A model generated the notes under the pieces. It did not search any database, was not told the origin of the DNA, and was given only the letters and a program-made list of their open reading frames with translations. A stretch of 64,000 nt of DNA, from NCBI GenBank assembly GCA_033980235.1, contig CM067059.1, positions 17,184,100 to 17,248,099 on the forward strand, written 5' to 3'. The first letter of the stretch is position 1; the number at the start of each line of letters is the position of its first letter. This DNA comes from Diadema setosum. Its lineage: Eukaryota; Echinodermata; Echinoidea; Diadematoida; Diadematidae. This document shows, in pieces, positions 60,101-64,000 of this stretch. A program made the position numbers and the translations under genes.

Positions 60101-60916
60101 CAAAATGCACTATCAAAAATGATACAAAAAGCAACATATGCAAATATTCAATATACACAGTATGCTGTGAAGTGCAGAAAAAAACAGTTTCTCACAGTAT
60201 ATATTTCAGATGCAGTCCTCCTGTGCCGGGCTTCTCTTCCACTCCGTAGCTCACTTGCTGACATTGTGTCTGACTCATACCTTGACAGCCTCTCAGTGTG
60301 ATTGCGGTCACGTTGCTGATTGGCAGTACTAAGGTTTTCTCGAAGCTATATATGTCAAAGAATGAGAGAATACTGCATCCATCCATCAATAAGATACCGT
60401 TATTTGCAAGCCAAAATGTACTGTTTGCTAAGCACCTTGATCTCTTTATAATCTATTTCTACATTTTGTCATTGCTCTACATTAATCTACAGAATAAGCT
60501 CTTCTTGAAACATTTACAAAGTAAAATATGCATTCAATTCAATATTTTCAGAACATTAGCAAATGTTTATCATTATATGTATACTAACTGATGTACAAAT
60601 ATAGTAATGCCATGCAATACAGTATACAATGTACAATTTGTATGACTTGATTTAAAGTAACCATACACATTTGATAACAAAGATATTGCATGCAGGGCAA
60701 TGTTTGAACCTGATATTTTCCAACACAGATCCTGCAGGGATTAACTTTTCGACAACTGTAGAGTCTTTCCAGTTTTCCAGTAAGGCAACTAAATTTGAAC
60801 GTGGAAAACATAAGTAAAAAGAGTTTTACCCTTTCTATTGCATCTGTTTGCCTGCTGTTAGCATCTCTGTATTGATTTAGCAGGTCACCAACCTCCAGGA
60901 GATTCTTGTTAGTGTC
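25179..60916 (-). CDS. CEP128: CEP128-like centrosomal protein, 22 exons seen, 5' end missing
   Basis: Joining 22 exons gives 991 residues in one frame with every splice phase agreeing. Human CEP128 is about 1094 residues. Collinear matches include DTNKNLLEVGDLL (human DTSRNLRQVDQML), SASEL, IHDIHGDLRDL (human LHGFHQSLRDL), PSDRVERRLRDIQEEL, LERTRAKLDRSEGS, LQRELSDIL and KSKLYWLQEEVR (human KTKLQWLCEELK). The product is almost entirely coiled coil, with a short Pro/Ser segment (FPPPSPPSP, residues about 920-930) and a basic Ser/Arg tail. In vertebrates CEP128 localises to subdistal appendages of the mother centriole and affects ciliary TGF-beta/BMP signalling. That role is inferred here. The N-terminal exon or exons (about 50 residues) were not found. 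Exons are listed separately below. Confidence 0.92.
25557..25796. mobile_element. TTAA-flanked MITE in the last CEP128 intron (240 bp)
   Basis: The left end AGGGGATGGCTAGTAACT and its exact complement at the right end are flanked by TTAA at 25553-25556 and 25797-25800. Inner segments GGGGGATGATTGTTG and CAACAATCACCCCG are also complementary. It is a non-coding TTAA-type (piggyBac or Kolobok-like) element. Confidence 0.85.
26348..26391 (-). CDS. CEP128: CEP128 window exon 21 (44 nt)
   Basis: Short exon encoding ELERERQRIEEKYN plus two bases. The acceptor is 'tatgttcacag' and the donor ACAG|GTAATG. Confidence 0.88.
27019..27120 (-). CDS. CEP128: CEP128 window exon 20
   Basis: 34 codons, phase 0 (GTRIVESSFEALREPDR, then FPPPSPPSPK, to FDRLK). 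The acceptor is 'gtctctgcacag' and the donor AAG|GTATGC. The Pro/Ser stretch breaks the coiled coil. Confidence 0.88.
27428..27513 (-). CDS. CEP128: CEP128 window exon 19
   Basis: The split Asp plus 28 codons (LHLQNLERAHTVKSLEKQ to EDHIRA). The acceptor is 'ttattttttattttag' and the donor GCA|GTGAGT. Confidence 0.88.
27514..29256. other. CEP128 intron 18-19, no element identified
   Basis: It contains a C-run plus A-rich AAATA low-complexity tract at about 28350-28430. A near-duplicate 'aacctggtataccaggttc' palindrome occurs twice, at about 29139-29160 and 29184-29206. No exon-like sequence was found. Confidence 0.4.
29257..29449 (-). CDS. CEP128: CEP128 window exon 18
   Basis: 64 codons plus one base (SKLYWLQEEVRRQADKR to LLRGLQREKE). 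The acceptor is 'cttttccag' and the donor GAAG|GTAAGC. This is the best conserved segment of the C-terminal half. Confidence 0.92.
29885..30093. mobile_element. Tc1/mariner-type MITE (209 bp) with TA duplication
   Basis: The left end CTGTAAAAGTGG continues to ATTTTCGCG. The right end complements it with one mismatch over 23 bases. TA dinucleotides flank both ends (29883-29884 and 30094-30095). It lies in the CEP128 intron between exons 17 and 18. A related, split copy is at 55213-56845. Confidence 0.8.
30300..30965. repeat. Tandem repeat, four units of about 160-172 bp
   Basis: The phase word TTTGACCTTTGA(C/A)CTTGT occurs near 30338, 30498, 30669 and 30842. Each unit also carries 'gatgta...gtggtgtgagttt' and 'tggaaagtta.tgaga'. 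It belongs to the CEP128 exon 17-18 intron. The first unit has a TGACCTTTGACC DR1-like site. Confidence 0.85.
31145..31349 (-). CDS. CEP128: CEP128 window exon 17
   Basis: The split Arg plus 68 codons (ASAMEKHLQRAELTIQDL to ETMLPDLK). The acceptor is 'cattaccccag' and the donor AAG|GTGAGC. LVREVDILVGLV aligns with the human IGKEIDAAC segment that precedes KTKLQWL. Confidence 0.92.
31350..33788. other. CEP128 introns around exon 16, no element identified
   Basis: Apart from exon 16, these two introns look single-copy. There are A-runs near 32049 and 33046 and a T-rich tract near 32672. Confidence 0.4.
32116..32309 (-). CDS. CEP128: CEP128 window exon 16
   Basis: 64 codons plus two bases (IELAESRSSAKSLRRQ to VEVGDN). 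The acceptor is 'ttccatcag' and the donor ACAG|GTTAGC. DDENIKLKRNYDRMR aligns with human NENENKKLKLKYQCL. Confidence 0.92.
33789..33875 (-). CDS. CEP128: CEP128 window exon 15
   Basis: 29 codons, phase 0 (VSEKKTVQDVVLKQKRE to AEIQALK). The acceptor is 'acttgcacag' and the donor AAG|GTAGAC. Confidence 0.88.
34524..34583 (-). CDS. CEP128: CEP128 window exon 14 (20 codons)
   Basis: Short exon, phase 0, from VQDFNAALTEK to HTEIENAK. The acceptor is 'tacatgtag' and the donor AAG|GTATGA. It fits between the neighbouring human-like heptads; skipping it would keep the frame. Confidence 0.85.
35347..35508 (-). CDS. CEP128: CEP128 window exon 13
   Basis: 54 codons, phase 0 (RELRDTSKQNADLSARL to LDAKFKE). 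The acceptor is 'ccacctgccag' and the donor GAG|GTACTG. Confidence 0.9.
37236..37578 (-). mobile_element. tRNA-derived SINE, copy 2
   Basis: On the minus strand the head has an A-box-like ATGGCTCAGCCA (37553-37564) and a B box GGTTCGATCC (37511-37520). The body shares 'gcctcttactagaggggac', 'gggatctttt.catgtg' and 'ggtggatcacttcattgg' with copy 1 at 9797-10166. It lies in the CEP128 intron between exons 12 and 13. Confidence 0.75.
37866..37997 (-). CDS. CEP128: CEP128 window exon 12
   Basis: 44 codons, phase 0 (LNGDMASEQARHRVMCED to ERSQRAQ). The acceptor is 'tatatgtgcag' and the donor CAG|GTGAGT. Confidence 0.9.
38174..38330. mobile_element. 157-bp MITE with perfect inverted ends
   Basis: GGGGGTGTTTCATCAACG at the left is exactly complemented at the right end. 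CAG flanks both sides (38171-38173 and 38331-38333), a possible 3-bp duplication. The interior has GTCGGCGCTGACAA and its counterparts CAGCGCCGAC and TTGTCGGCACTGAC. The superfamily is not assigned. Confidence 0.85.
38675..38724. repeat. (AT)n and (ATT)n microsatellites
   Basis: An (AT) tract at about 38675-38696 and an (ATT) tract at about 38703-38724 directly abut the TTAA of the next element. Confidence 0.95.
38727..39471 (-). mobile_element. piggyBac-type non-autonomous element, copy 2 (745 bp)
   Basis: TTAA lies on both sides (38723-38726 and 39472-39475). The ends are CCCTATTCCAACTGGG and the complement of CCCTATTCTAACTGGG. The body is an inverted, diverged copy of 21226-22022: it shares 'gtggcg', 'cccgcatattttgaga', 'catgtaatcttgtag' and 'gacatccggctctat'. 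Both ends carry GGGGTCAAATTGACCCC palindromes. It lies in the CEP128 intron between exons 11 and 12. Confidence 0.88.
39624..39743 (-). CDS. CEP128: CEP128 window exon 11
   Basis: 40 codons, phase 0 (ERFAQQDEQLRLRDIEV to DTRNLTDR). The acceptor is 'tttcccaacag' and the donor AGG|GTATGA. Confidence 0.9.
40590..40760 (+). mobile_element. Pearl-like element, 5'-truncated copy 3
   Basis: Only the 3' end is present: 'gtgccaagtttcatttggatacc', a decayed ACGG-type microsatellite (GATGGAAGGAAGGATGGACGG near 40688), then 'atgcctactgcgac' and 'gtggcagaggcata'. It corresponds to about 19905-20117 of copy 1. Confidence 0.7.
40851..41025 (-). CDS. CEP128: CEP128 window exon 10
   Basis: The split Gln plus 58 codons (LKTKCKSLEQDLEASR to LQRELSDIL). 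The acceptor is 'attttctttag' and the donor CTG|GTAGGC. The end aligns with human LRKELNDVL. Confidence 0.9.
41710..41765. repeat. 56-bp near-perfect palindrome
   Basis: It is centred on GGGATCCC, with arms AATGAAAAATTGAGCAAAG and the complement of AGTGAAAAATTGAGTGTAG. It looks like two head-to-head copies of the sequence that follows the tRNA-like unit at 42003-42165. Confidence 0.85.
42003..42165 (+). mobile_element. tRNA-like SINE head and short body (second family)
   Basis: The A-box-like TAGCTCAGTCTGTAGAGT (42015-42032) and B-box-like GGTTTCGCATTTGAATCC (42053-42070) are followed by 'cccactttctttgctcaacatttcatta' and 'ggtcagtttccctttgttt'. The latter words recur at 41740-41800 next to the palindrome. 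The B box is imperfect, so this is probably an inactive SINE or tRNA pseudogene and not a working tRNA. A (GT)n tract lies just upstream at about 41902-41935. Confidence 0.55.
42290..42480. repeat. Pyrimidine-rich low-complexity tract
   Basis: Long T- and C-runs at about 42283-42312 and 42359-42382, and an A-run near 42468. No other content was recognised. Confidence 0.8.
42731..42996 (-). CDS. CEP128: CEP128 window exon 9 (largest exon)
   Basis: 88 codons plus two bases (TLNKELDGKDKSQAKLL to KVHNMAK). The acceptor is 'cccatctacag' and the donor ACA|GTGAGT. Dense coiled coil. Ends in phase 2 and is completed as Gln by exon 10. Confidence 0.92.
43544..43707 (-). CDS. CEP128: CEP128 window exon 8
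   Basis: 55 codons including the split one (AAEAENQRETGKLEQEIQ to REQLSQHID). The donor is GAT|GTGAGC. The acceptor is a tandem 'ccagcag' (NAGNAG type): using the second AG would drop one alanine without changing frame. Confidence 0.88.
44551..44692 (-). CDS. CEP128: CEP128 window exon 7
   Basis: 47 codons plus one base (VDSLRRDLSRSNEDRHQL to ERQRRAKQ). The acceptor is 'atctatttgcag' and the donor CAAG|GTACCT. It leaves phase 1, taken up by exon 8. Confidence 0.88.
44693..46735. other. CEP128 intron 6-7, lower half, mostly unique
   Basis: It contains a (CAAA)n tract at about 44740-44775 and an A-run at about 46554-46577. The phrase 'cacctgtctgtctaaa.tatgct' occurs twice, about 300 bp apart (about 45710 and 46015), suggesting an old duplication. 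No exon was found. Confidence 0.4.
46739..47355. mobile_element. Hairpin-started tandem-repeat element (159-bp units)
   Basis: A hairpin ATTACGCGGTGCGTAAT lies at 46739-46755. The end TAATATATGTCCCCGCC (46752-46768) is mirrored by GGCGGGGACAATATTA (47340-47355). The interior has three units with phase word TAG(C/A)ATTTTGTAGCAA near 46773, 46932 and 47091, period 159 bp. Each has AAGGTCAAAGGTCA-type sites, followed by an (AC)n tract. The architecture parallels the pearl-like element at 18631 but the sequence differs. Confidence 0.7.
48581..48733 (-). CDS. CEP128: CEP128 window exon 6
   Basis: 51 codons, phase 0 (TVLNASREEDRQL to STAALQQQ). The acceptor is 'ggccatggcag' and the donor CAG|GTATGC. 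LERTRAKLDRSEGS aligns with human LELSRRLLNQSEGS. Confidence 0.9.
48734..50359. other. CEP128 intron 5-6, nothing but simple repeats
   Basis: A purine-rich tract plus G-run lies at about 48758-48789. A T-run lies near 49109 and short TTATCATTAT repeats near 49570. No exon or transposon copy was recognised. Confidence 0.4.
50360..50482 (-). CDS. CEP128: CEP128 window exon 5
   Basis: 41 codons, phase 0, starting PSDRVERRLRDIQEEL, almost identical to the human SDRVERRLQELEREM segment. The acceptor is 'ttctggtctag' and the donor GAG|GTGATC. The 4.35-kb intron between this exon and exon 4 carries the Harbinger transposon. Confidence 0.92.
50908..51410. repeat. Lone left end of the 4831-type MITE, then unclassified old repeat
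   Basis: TATCCCTTTCATAAACTCA at 50908 matches the left terminus of the MITE at 4831, but no matching right end was seen nearby. Downstream sequence is rich in 'gcgatgccctg', 'tggccaa' and 'gtgaccagcag' words, similar to 53850-54250. That suggests an older element split by the Harbinger insertion. The relation of the two halves is inferred. Confidence 0.4.
51411..53564 (+). mobile_element. PIF/Harbinger DNA transposon, decayed
   Basis: The ends read GGCCCCCTCACACCTGAGCG and, complementing the right end, AGCCTCCTCACACCTGAGCG. TTTAAA sits at both borders (51405-51410 and 53565-53570), consistent with a TAA duplication of this superfamily. The interior encodes a broken HARBI1-like transposase at 52060-52804. 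About 2.15 kb long, it lies in the CEP128 intron between exons 4 and 5 on the opposite strand. Confidence 0.88.
52060..52804 (+). pseudogene. Harbinger (HARBI1-like) transposase pseudogene
   Basis: The start ATG is at 52060 (EDAARLRVQYLLAV). The family N-terminus follows (WLNPAKRRAFGIYD, FLFMPPELYDEILERV), then the DNA-binding-like part (LAATLRHLVSGTKYSDM, ENTLSVVVREVCQAI). The catalytic start is CVAAIDGKHVAI, with the first acidic residue at about 52642, and LLAIVESDYKFVWCDVG holds the second. Breaks seen: an in-frame stop at 52174-52176, a frame change near 52370, another near 52615, and a stop plus frame change near 52705-52715. The segment with the third catalytic acidic residue is absent. 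It cannot encode a working transposase. Confidence 0.88.
53571..54255. repeat. Unclassified old repeat, right-hand part
   Basis: It contains many short imperfect words (CCAGCAGG, GGCAACTGC, GGGCGATGCCCTG, TTGCCAGCTGGCC) also seen at 50940-51260. No ends or coding sequence were recognised. Confidence 0.35.
54835..55002 (-). CDS. CEP128: CEP128 window exon 4
   Basis: 56 codons, phase 0 (IHDIHGDLRDLNRDQTK to RSQREESR). The acceptor is 'gattgtgacag' and the donor AGG|GTAATA. Heptad-rich, and matches the human LHGFHQSLRDLSSEQ segment. Confidence 0.9.
55213..56845. mobile_element. Mariner-type MITE split by a later insertion
   Basis: The left arm (55213-55315) begins CTGTATAAGCTGAATATTTC. The right arm (about 56697-56845) complements to CTGTATACGCCATATATTTC. 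TA flanks both (55211-55212 and 56846-56847). Inner words CGCGAATTTCGTGAG and CTCGCGAAATCGT are also inverted. Removing the guest at about 55316-56696 leaves about 250 bp, close to the 209 bp of the related copy at 29885. Confidence 0.65.
55316..56696. mobile_element. Tandem-repeat element with GGTTACCATGGCAAC units
   Basis: The start TTAATACCCCTGCCCC is mirrored by GGCGGGGGTATAAAT at the end. Seven units of about 145 bp each carry GGTTACCATGGCAAC (about 55580, 55727, 55878, 56006, 56152, 56299, 56445). A CCGACCGACCG/CCCGCCCG microsatellite (about 56586-56637) precedes the end. It has the same overall plan as the pearl-like elements, tandem core then CG-rich microsatellite then terminal inverted motif, but its sequence is unrelated. 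Confidence 0.75.
57078..57144. repeat. (AT)n microsatellite
   Basis: About 33 uninterrupted AT units. A preceding 43-bp segment (CCCATTCGATCCTAGCCTAA...) is directly duplicated at about 57004-57080. Confidence 0.95.
57681..58820 (+). mobile_element. Pearl-like hairpin-ended element, copy 2
   Basis: It starts with ACTAGAAATG and the hairpin GTCGCTATGGCGAC, collinear with 18631-20117 throughout. It has only one 152-bp unit in place of three and a two-unit ACGG tract in place of a long one. That accounts for its shorter length (1140 against 1487 bp). The 3' hairpin has decayed (CATAGCATAGGCATA for CGTGGCGGAGGCATA). Confidence 0.8.
59492..59522. repeat. Terminal hairpin AGCTCACTTGAGCC/GGCTCAGGTGAGCT
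   Basis: 31-bp near-perfect inverted repeat with a TTT loop, at the right end of the composite element. Confidence 0.85.
59750..59794 (-). CDS. CEP128: CEP128 window exon 3 (15 codons)
   Basis: Micro-exon encoding RRLRPSVRFSRDVNE, flanked by 'tctcacag' and GAG|GTGAGG. Human has a corresponding basic segment ending in GVRF before the LHGFHQ segment. Phase 0 at both ends. Confidence 0.8.
60196..60345 (-). CDS. CEP128: CEP128 window exon 2
   Basis: 50 codons in phase 0 (LRENLSTANQQRD to SEIYT). The acceptor is 'catatatag' and the donor ACT|GTGAGA. A weaker internal donor (CAAG|GTATGA) exists at about 60278. The longer form is preferred because it keeps SASEL, matching human SASDL, and preserves phase 0. 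Ser/Arg-rich and less coiled than later exons. Confidence 0.75.
60830..60916 (-). CDS. CEP128: CEP128 window exon 1
   Basis: 29 codons in phase 0 (start DTNKNLLEVGDLL, end QTDAIER). The acceptor is 'ttgctacag' and the donor GG|GTAAAA. Human CEP128 also has an LQ|DT boundary-like sequence here, which supports the chosen acceptor over an upstream read-through (LLQ precedes it in the same frame). Confidence 0.85.
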
Positions 60917-62240
60917 CTGTAGCAATTTGGAAGATTTTAGTACATAATCAATCGTTTTTATGGATAACCACACCTGAATGACATGATAAATATCATGTCC
61001 AAATTAGTATCATGTGCTCATTTCACTGTCTCTATGCAATGACAGTGCTCACATGATAATTGGGAACTAATAGTGGGAAAACCAATCAAATGCAATAAAA
61101 TTCAATGTAACAAACTTTTTACATGTTATTTCCACCACTTCATCGGAACATATTTTGGCTAAAAACATGTCCATTGTATGTTATTCATGTCTACTTGGCA
61201 CTATAACTGCTGACTACTAGTATTAAATCCACAAAAATTATTGCAGGGATTTCATTCCCATACCAGAAGTTATTTTCTAACCATTACCAGACAGTGTTGA
61301 TTGCAAGGTCTAGACATTTGCTGTGGGTCAGTAGGACGTACACTGTAGGTTGTGGGAGTCAACTACACAGAAGGGTGGAATGGTGCTGACGGTCATTTCG
61401 AGTGCCATCTGCTTCTACTCATACATACACTTCAGTGCAGGTACATTTGCATGGAGAGTCACCTTCCCCACATGCAGTGCACTCTCTTCTGCTGTGCTTC
61501 TGTGTATGGATGTGTTTGAGTATGTTTATAGATGTGTGTCTGTGTGTGTGACAGACAGAGAAAGAGGGATGATCACGAATAGAAAATTAAAAAAGAGAAT
61601 GTGTCCGTCCCTAAATTTCACGCTGCACATGTTGTTCTCTTGAATGGTGTAAAGGTAAACACATTCAAGTTAAAAGGGTAATACCATTTCTAGGCATCAG
61701 CAGGGTATTAGGCATCCTGACTTGATATGTATTATTAACTATGGAGAGGATTATTCTGGGAACAAACATAATGAATTATAAAGGTTTGTTTCACTGATGC
61801 ATCACCCACCTACTATGTGCACGAGATCTCTGTGACATTTTTGCGTCATTGTCATGGATACTAAAAAGTAAAATAAATGCACATGGTTCAGTAAAAATGC
61901 TCATGTATTATTGGGTTTTATGCTGGGTGATTTGCATGGGCCAAAACCAGCCACCACTTAAGCGGATCCTTGCTTAACCTTTCATGTGATCACACACTTA
62001 GCTTAACCAAGGAAGTACTAGGCGACTTGGCAAGCTTCTCAATTAGCATTCCAGAATCGATTCCAACCTAAAGTTAGCAAGGCCACCCAGGAGAAGCAAT
62101 GTGCCCTAGTCTAACAGGAAGGCTCTGGTGACACAATAGGAATCAGGGAGATTAGGTAATCTCTATGATGACAATCATGCAGTTTCATAATATGACATGT
62201 CTGGTGAATATGGAGAATAAAGCACAGAACTTCTAGGTTA
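60917..62240. other. Upstream of the first exon seen; start exon not found
   Basis: By comparison with human, about 50 residues of CEP128 precede exon 1. No minus-strand segment here with a matching frame, donor phase 0 and plausible ATG could be recognised. (GT)n-like sequence lies at about 61530-61552. Confidence 0.4.
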
Positions 62241-62379
62241 CAGGGAAAATCTGAACCAGTTAAGGGTTAGTCTTGAGAAGAAAGGGCAAAATTTTATAAG
62301 CACAACAATGAAAAACTTGATCAAAGTCAGATAAAATGTACAGAAGATGAAATTGTAAGATATCACAAATTTTTGCAAA

Positions 62380-62720
62380 ATGGTTCTTGAACAGCTGATA
62401 TGAACATGCAAATGAATGAGCTGATGATGTCATCACCTCACAATTTTTCATTGATCATGTACAACAACAAAATGACAAAAATTCAAAATTTCTGCTATAC
62501 AAGTGTAACACATAGTGCTATTCCTGGCTGAATTGCTTCAAAATACTGTAATTGATACGTCAGATATATGAGGAGTTTAGTCTGGGGCATGATTGCATTG
62601 GAACAAAACAACTAAAAATTTCAAGATTTTGTGTGCAAACCACATGGCAAGATGTGAGGAGATGACATCATCTAACTCACTCTTTTGCATGTATACTCAT
62701 ATTGACTAACACACAATACC
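62380..62720. repeat. Loose palindromic element
   Basis: GAACATGCAAATGAATGAGC and GATGATGTCATCACCTCACA on the left are mirrored by TGTGAGGAGATGACATCATC and CTCACTCTTTTGCATGTATA on the right, with about 200 bp between. No terminal duplication was identified. Confidence 0.5.
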
Positions 62721-62835
62721 AAACCGACTATGTACAGAATATGCCCATGATTTTTTTTAATTTCTATTATGGTTATTACTACAACACTGCTTATCAATAT
62801 CAGTGAAAGGCAATTTTTCAATCAGTTGCAATTTA

Positions 62836-64000
62836 TATGGGTTAATCCACGTCAAATCAACCAATTTTCAGAGAATTTGTAACCCGACCCCCTTCAATTT
62901 TCTTAAAACTCGCACCAAATGTGCCCCAAAGTGTCTGACGGAAGATTCTGAAATATTTTGCCCCAAGGTCAAACGGTTGCTAAGATACGGCCTCCCTCAG
63001 CAACCGATGCGTGGCCGAACAACCGTGTTTAAATAAAATTTGCTATTTTTGATCAACTGCTGCAGCCAAGTTAGATGAGATCCATTGCTCATTTTCTGCA
63101 AATTGGAAAAACTTTAAAGGACAACTTTAGTGAAAGTTTGAGGAAAATTGGACAATCGATGCAAAAGTTATGAATCTTTAAATTTTTTGTGTTGGAACCG
63201 CTGGATGAGGAGACTACTAAGGCTTGTGATGTCATATGAGTACAACAGTACAAATAGTACAAAGAAAATGTAAAGAAAATTCAACATATTTTCACTTTTT
63301 TCACGTAATAAAAGAGCACTTGACTTGCCTCTTTCTAAAGGCAATGGGAATAATATTACCCATAGCATATGTCAGTAACGAGTCAAGGGAATGTGTACTT
63401 TTTTCAAAAGATGAAATTTTGTGAAATTCTCTTTATATTTTCCTTATATTGTTGTACGCATGTGACATCATACACTGCAGTAGTCTTCTCATCCAGCGGT
63501 GACTGCACAAAAACTTCAAAAATTCATAACTTTTGAACGGATTGTCCAATTTTCCTCAAACTTTCAATGATGTGTTCTACTAATATTGCTACATTCTCTC
63601 AATCCTTATGTTAATGAAGGTGAACTTGTCCTTTCAATGATCCTCACATGCACAATAAATTATGGCGCGGATCTGACAATCCGTTATTATTGTTATATTG
63701 CAATTATCAGCTGTAACTCATCAGTAATATAAAAATTATACACAATTCAAAGTTGCTGTAAACACCCGATGCGAGTGTGTTTTGGAAATTTGAACGCTTA
63801 TTGATTTTTATGATTTTCTGCTCTATTTTCAAGGTCATTGTCATGTTAGACAAATCATTTAATACCAGATCCTCTAAATACTCACTACAGACTACAAGTA
63901 CTGTAAATACATATGATCAGGCATTCTGTCTGAGAGAAAATCAAGTTTGAAATGGTGTAAATCTTGTGTGTTGGGAATATGCTAATGTTAAGGGATTTAC
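62836..64000 (+). repeat. Partial second copy of the 6740-8472 element, cut by window end
   Basis: It begins GGGTTAATCCACGTCAAATC, the inverse of the end at 8472. 62836-63110 matches the complement of about 8200-8472. 63640-63700 matches the complement of about 8140-8205, and 63800-64000 matches 6950-7150 directly. A 519-bp palindromic guest interrupts it at 63116-63634. Confidence 0.7.
63116..63634. mobile_element. Palindromic MITE-like insertion (519 bp)
   Basis: The ends are AAAGGACAA and TTGTCCTTT. Inner arms with GAAAGTTTGAGGAAAATTGG, AAAAGTTATGAAT and GCTGGATGAGGAGACTACT are mirrored on the right. The right arm has an extra stretch of about 60 bp. The related repeat at about 8190-8210 runs through this point without the insert, giving an empty-site comparison. 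Confidence 0.7.

Noticed and set aside
25179..60916. First reading of the coiled-coil exons as rootletin (CROCC)
   Set aside because: The ordered matches at both ends (DTNKNLLEVGDLL, PSDRVERRLRD, KSKLYWLQEEVR) and the roughly 1000-residue length fit CEP128. Rootletin is about twice as long and lacks these blocks.

Overview
The window is animal nuclear DNA: split genes with GT/AG introns, short exons, introns of 0.6-5 kb, and a large load of dispersed repeats. There is no operon-like organisation. The repeat types (a non-LTR retrotransposon with a PHD finger and a 2A-like motif, many TTAA-, TWA- and TA-flanked MITEs, tandem-repeat elements rich in AGGTCA and tailed by ACGG microsatellite, and tRNA-headed SINEs) suggest a marine invertebrate, most likely an echinoderm or a related deuterostome. 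The species cannot be fixed from the sequence alone.

The one clear host gene lies on the minus strand from about 60.9 kb down to 25.2 kb. I could assemble 22 coding exons whose splice sites and reading phases all agree (991 codons plus stop). The product is a long coiled-coil protein that aligns along its length with vertebrate CEP128, a centriolar subdistal-appendage and ciliary-base protein. The stop codon is at 25179-25181. The first coding exon or exons (about 50 residues by comparison with human) were not found and may lie above 61 kb or outside the window.

Layout. 0-5.2 kb: an intact-ORF CR1/L2-type LINE on the plus strand, followed by a Harbinger-type MITE that ends about 15 bp from a possible orphan exon. 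5.2-14 kb: intergenic, with two pairs of tandem-repeat elements, a SINE and a GAGAC/GTCTC-dense block. 14-17 kb: a CpG-rich stretch without a recognisable gene. 17-25 kb: tandem duplications, a pearl-like element, a long hairpin and a piggyBac-type element. 25-61 kb: CEP128, its introns filled with MITEs, two SINE types, a second piggyBac-type copy, a decayed PIF/Harbinger transposon (51.4-53.6 kb) and a nested composite (55.1-59.5 kb). 61-64 kb: palindromic elements and a partial copy of the repeat seen at 6.7-8.5 kb.

Nothing here is a bacterial-style system. The most interesting points are the 2A-like recoding motif in the LINE, the nested 'Russian-doll' insertions with readable target sites, and the family of hairpin-ended tandem-repeat elements that scatter DR1-like nuclear-receptor half-site arrays.
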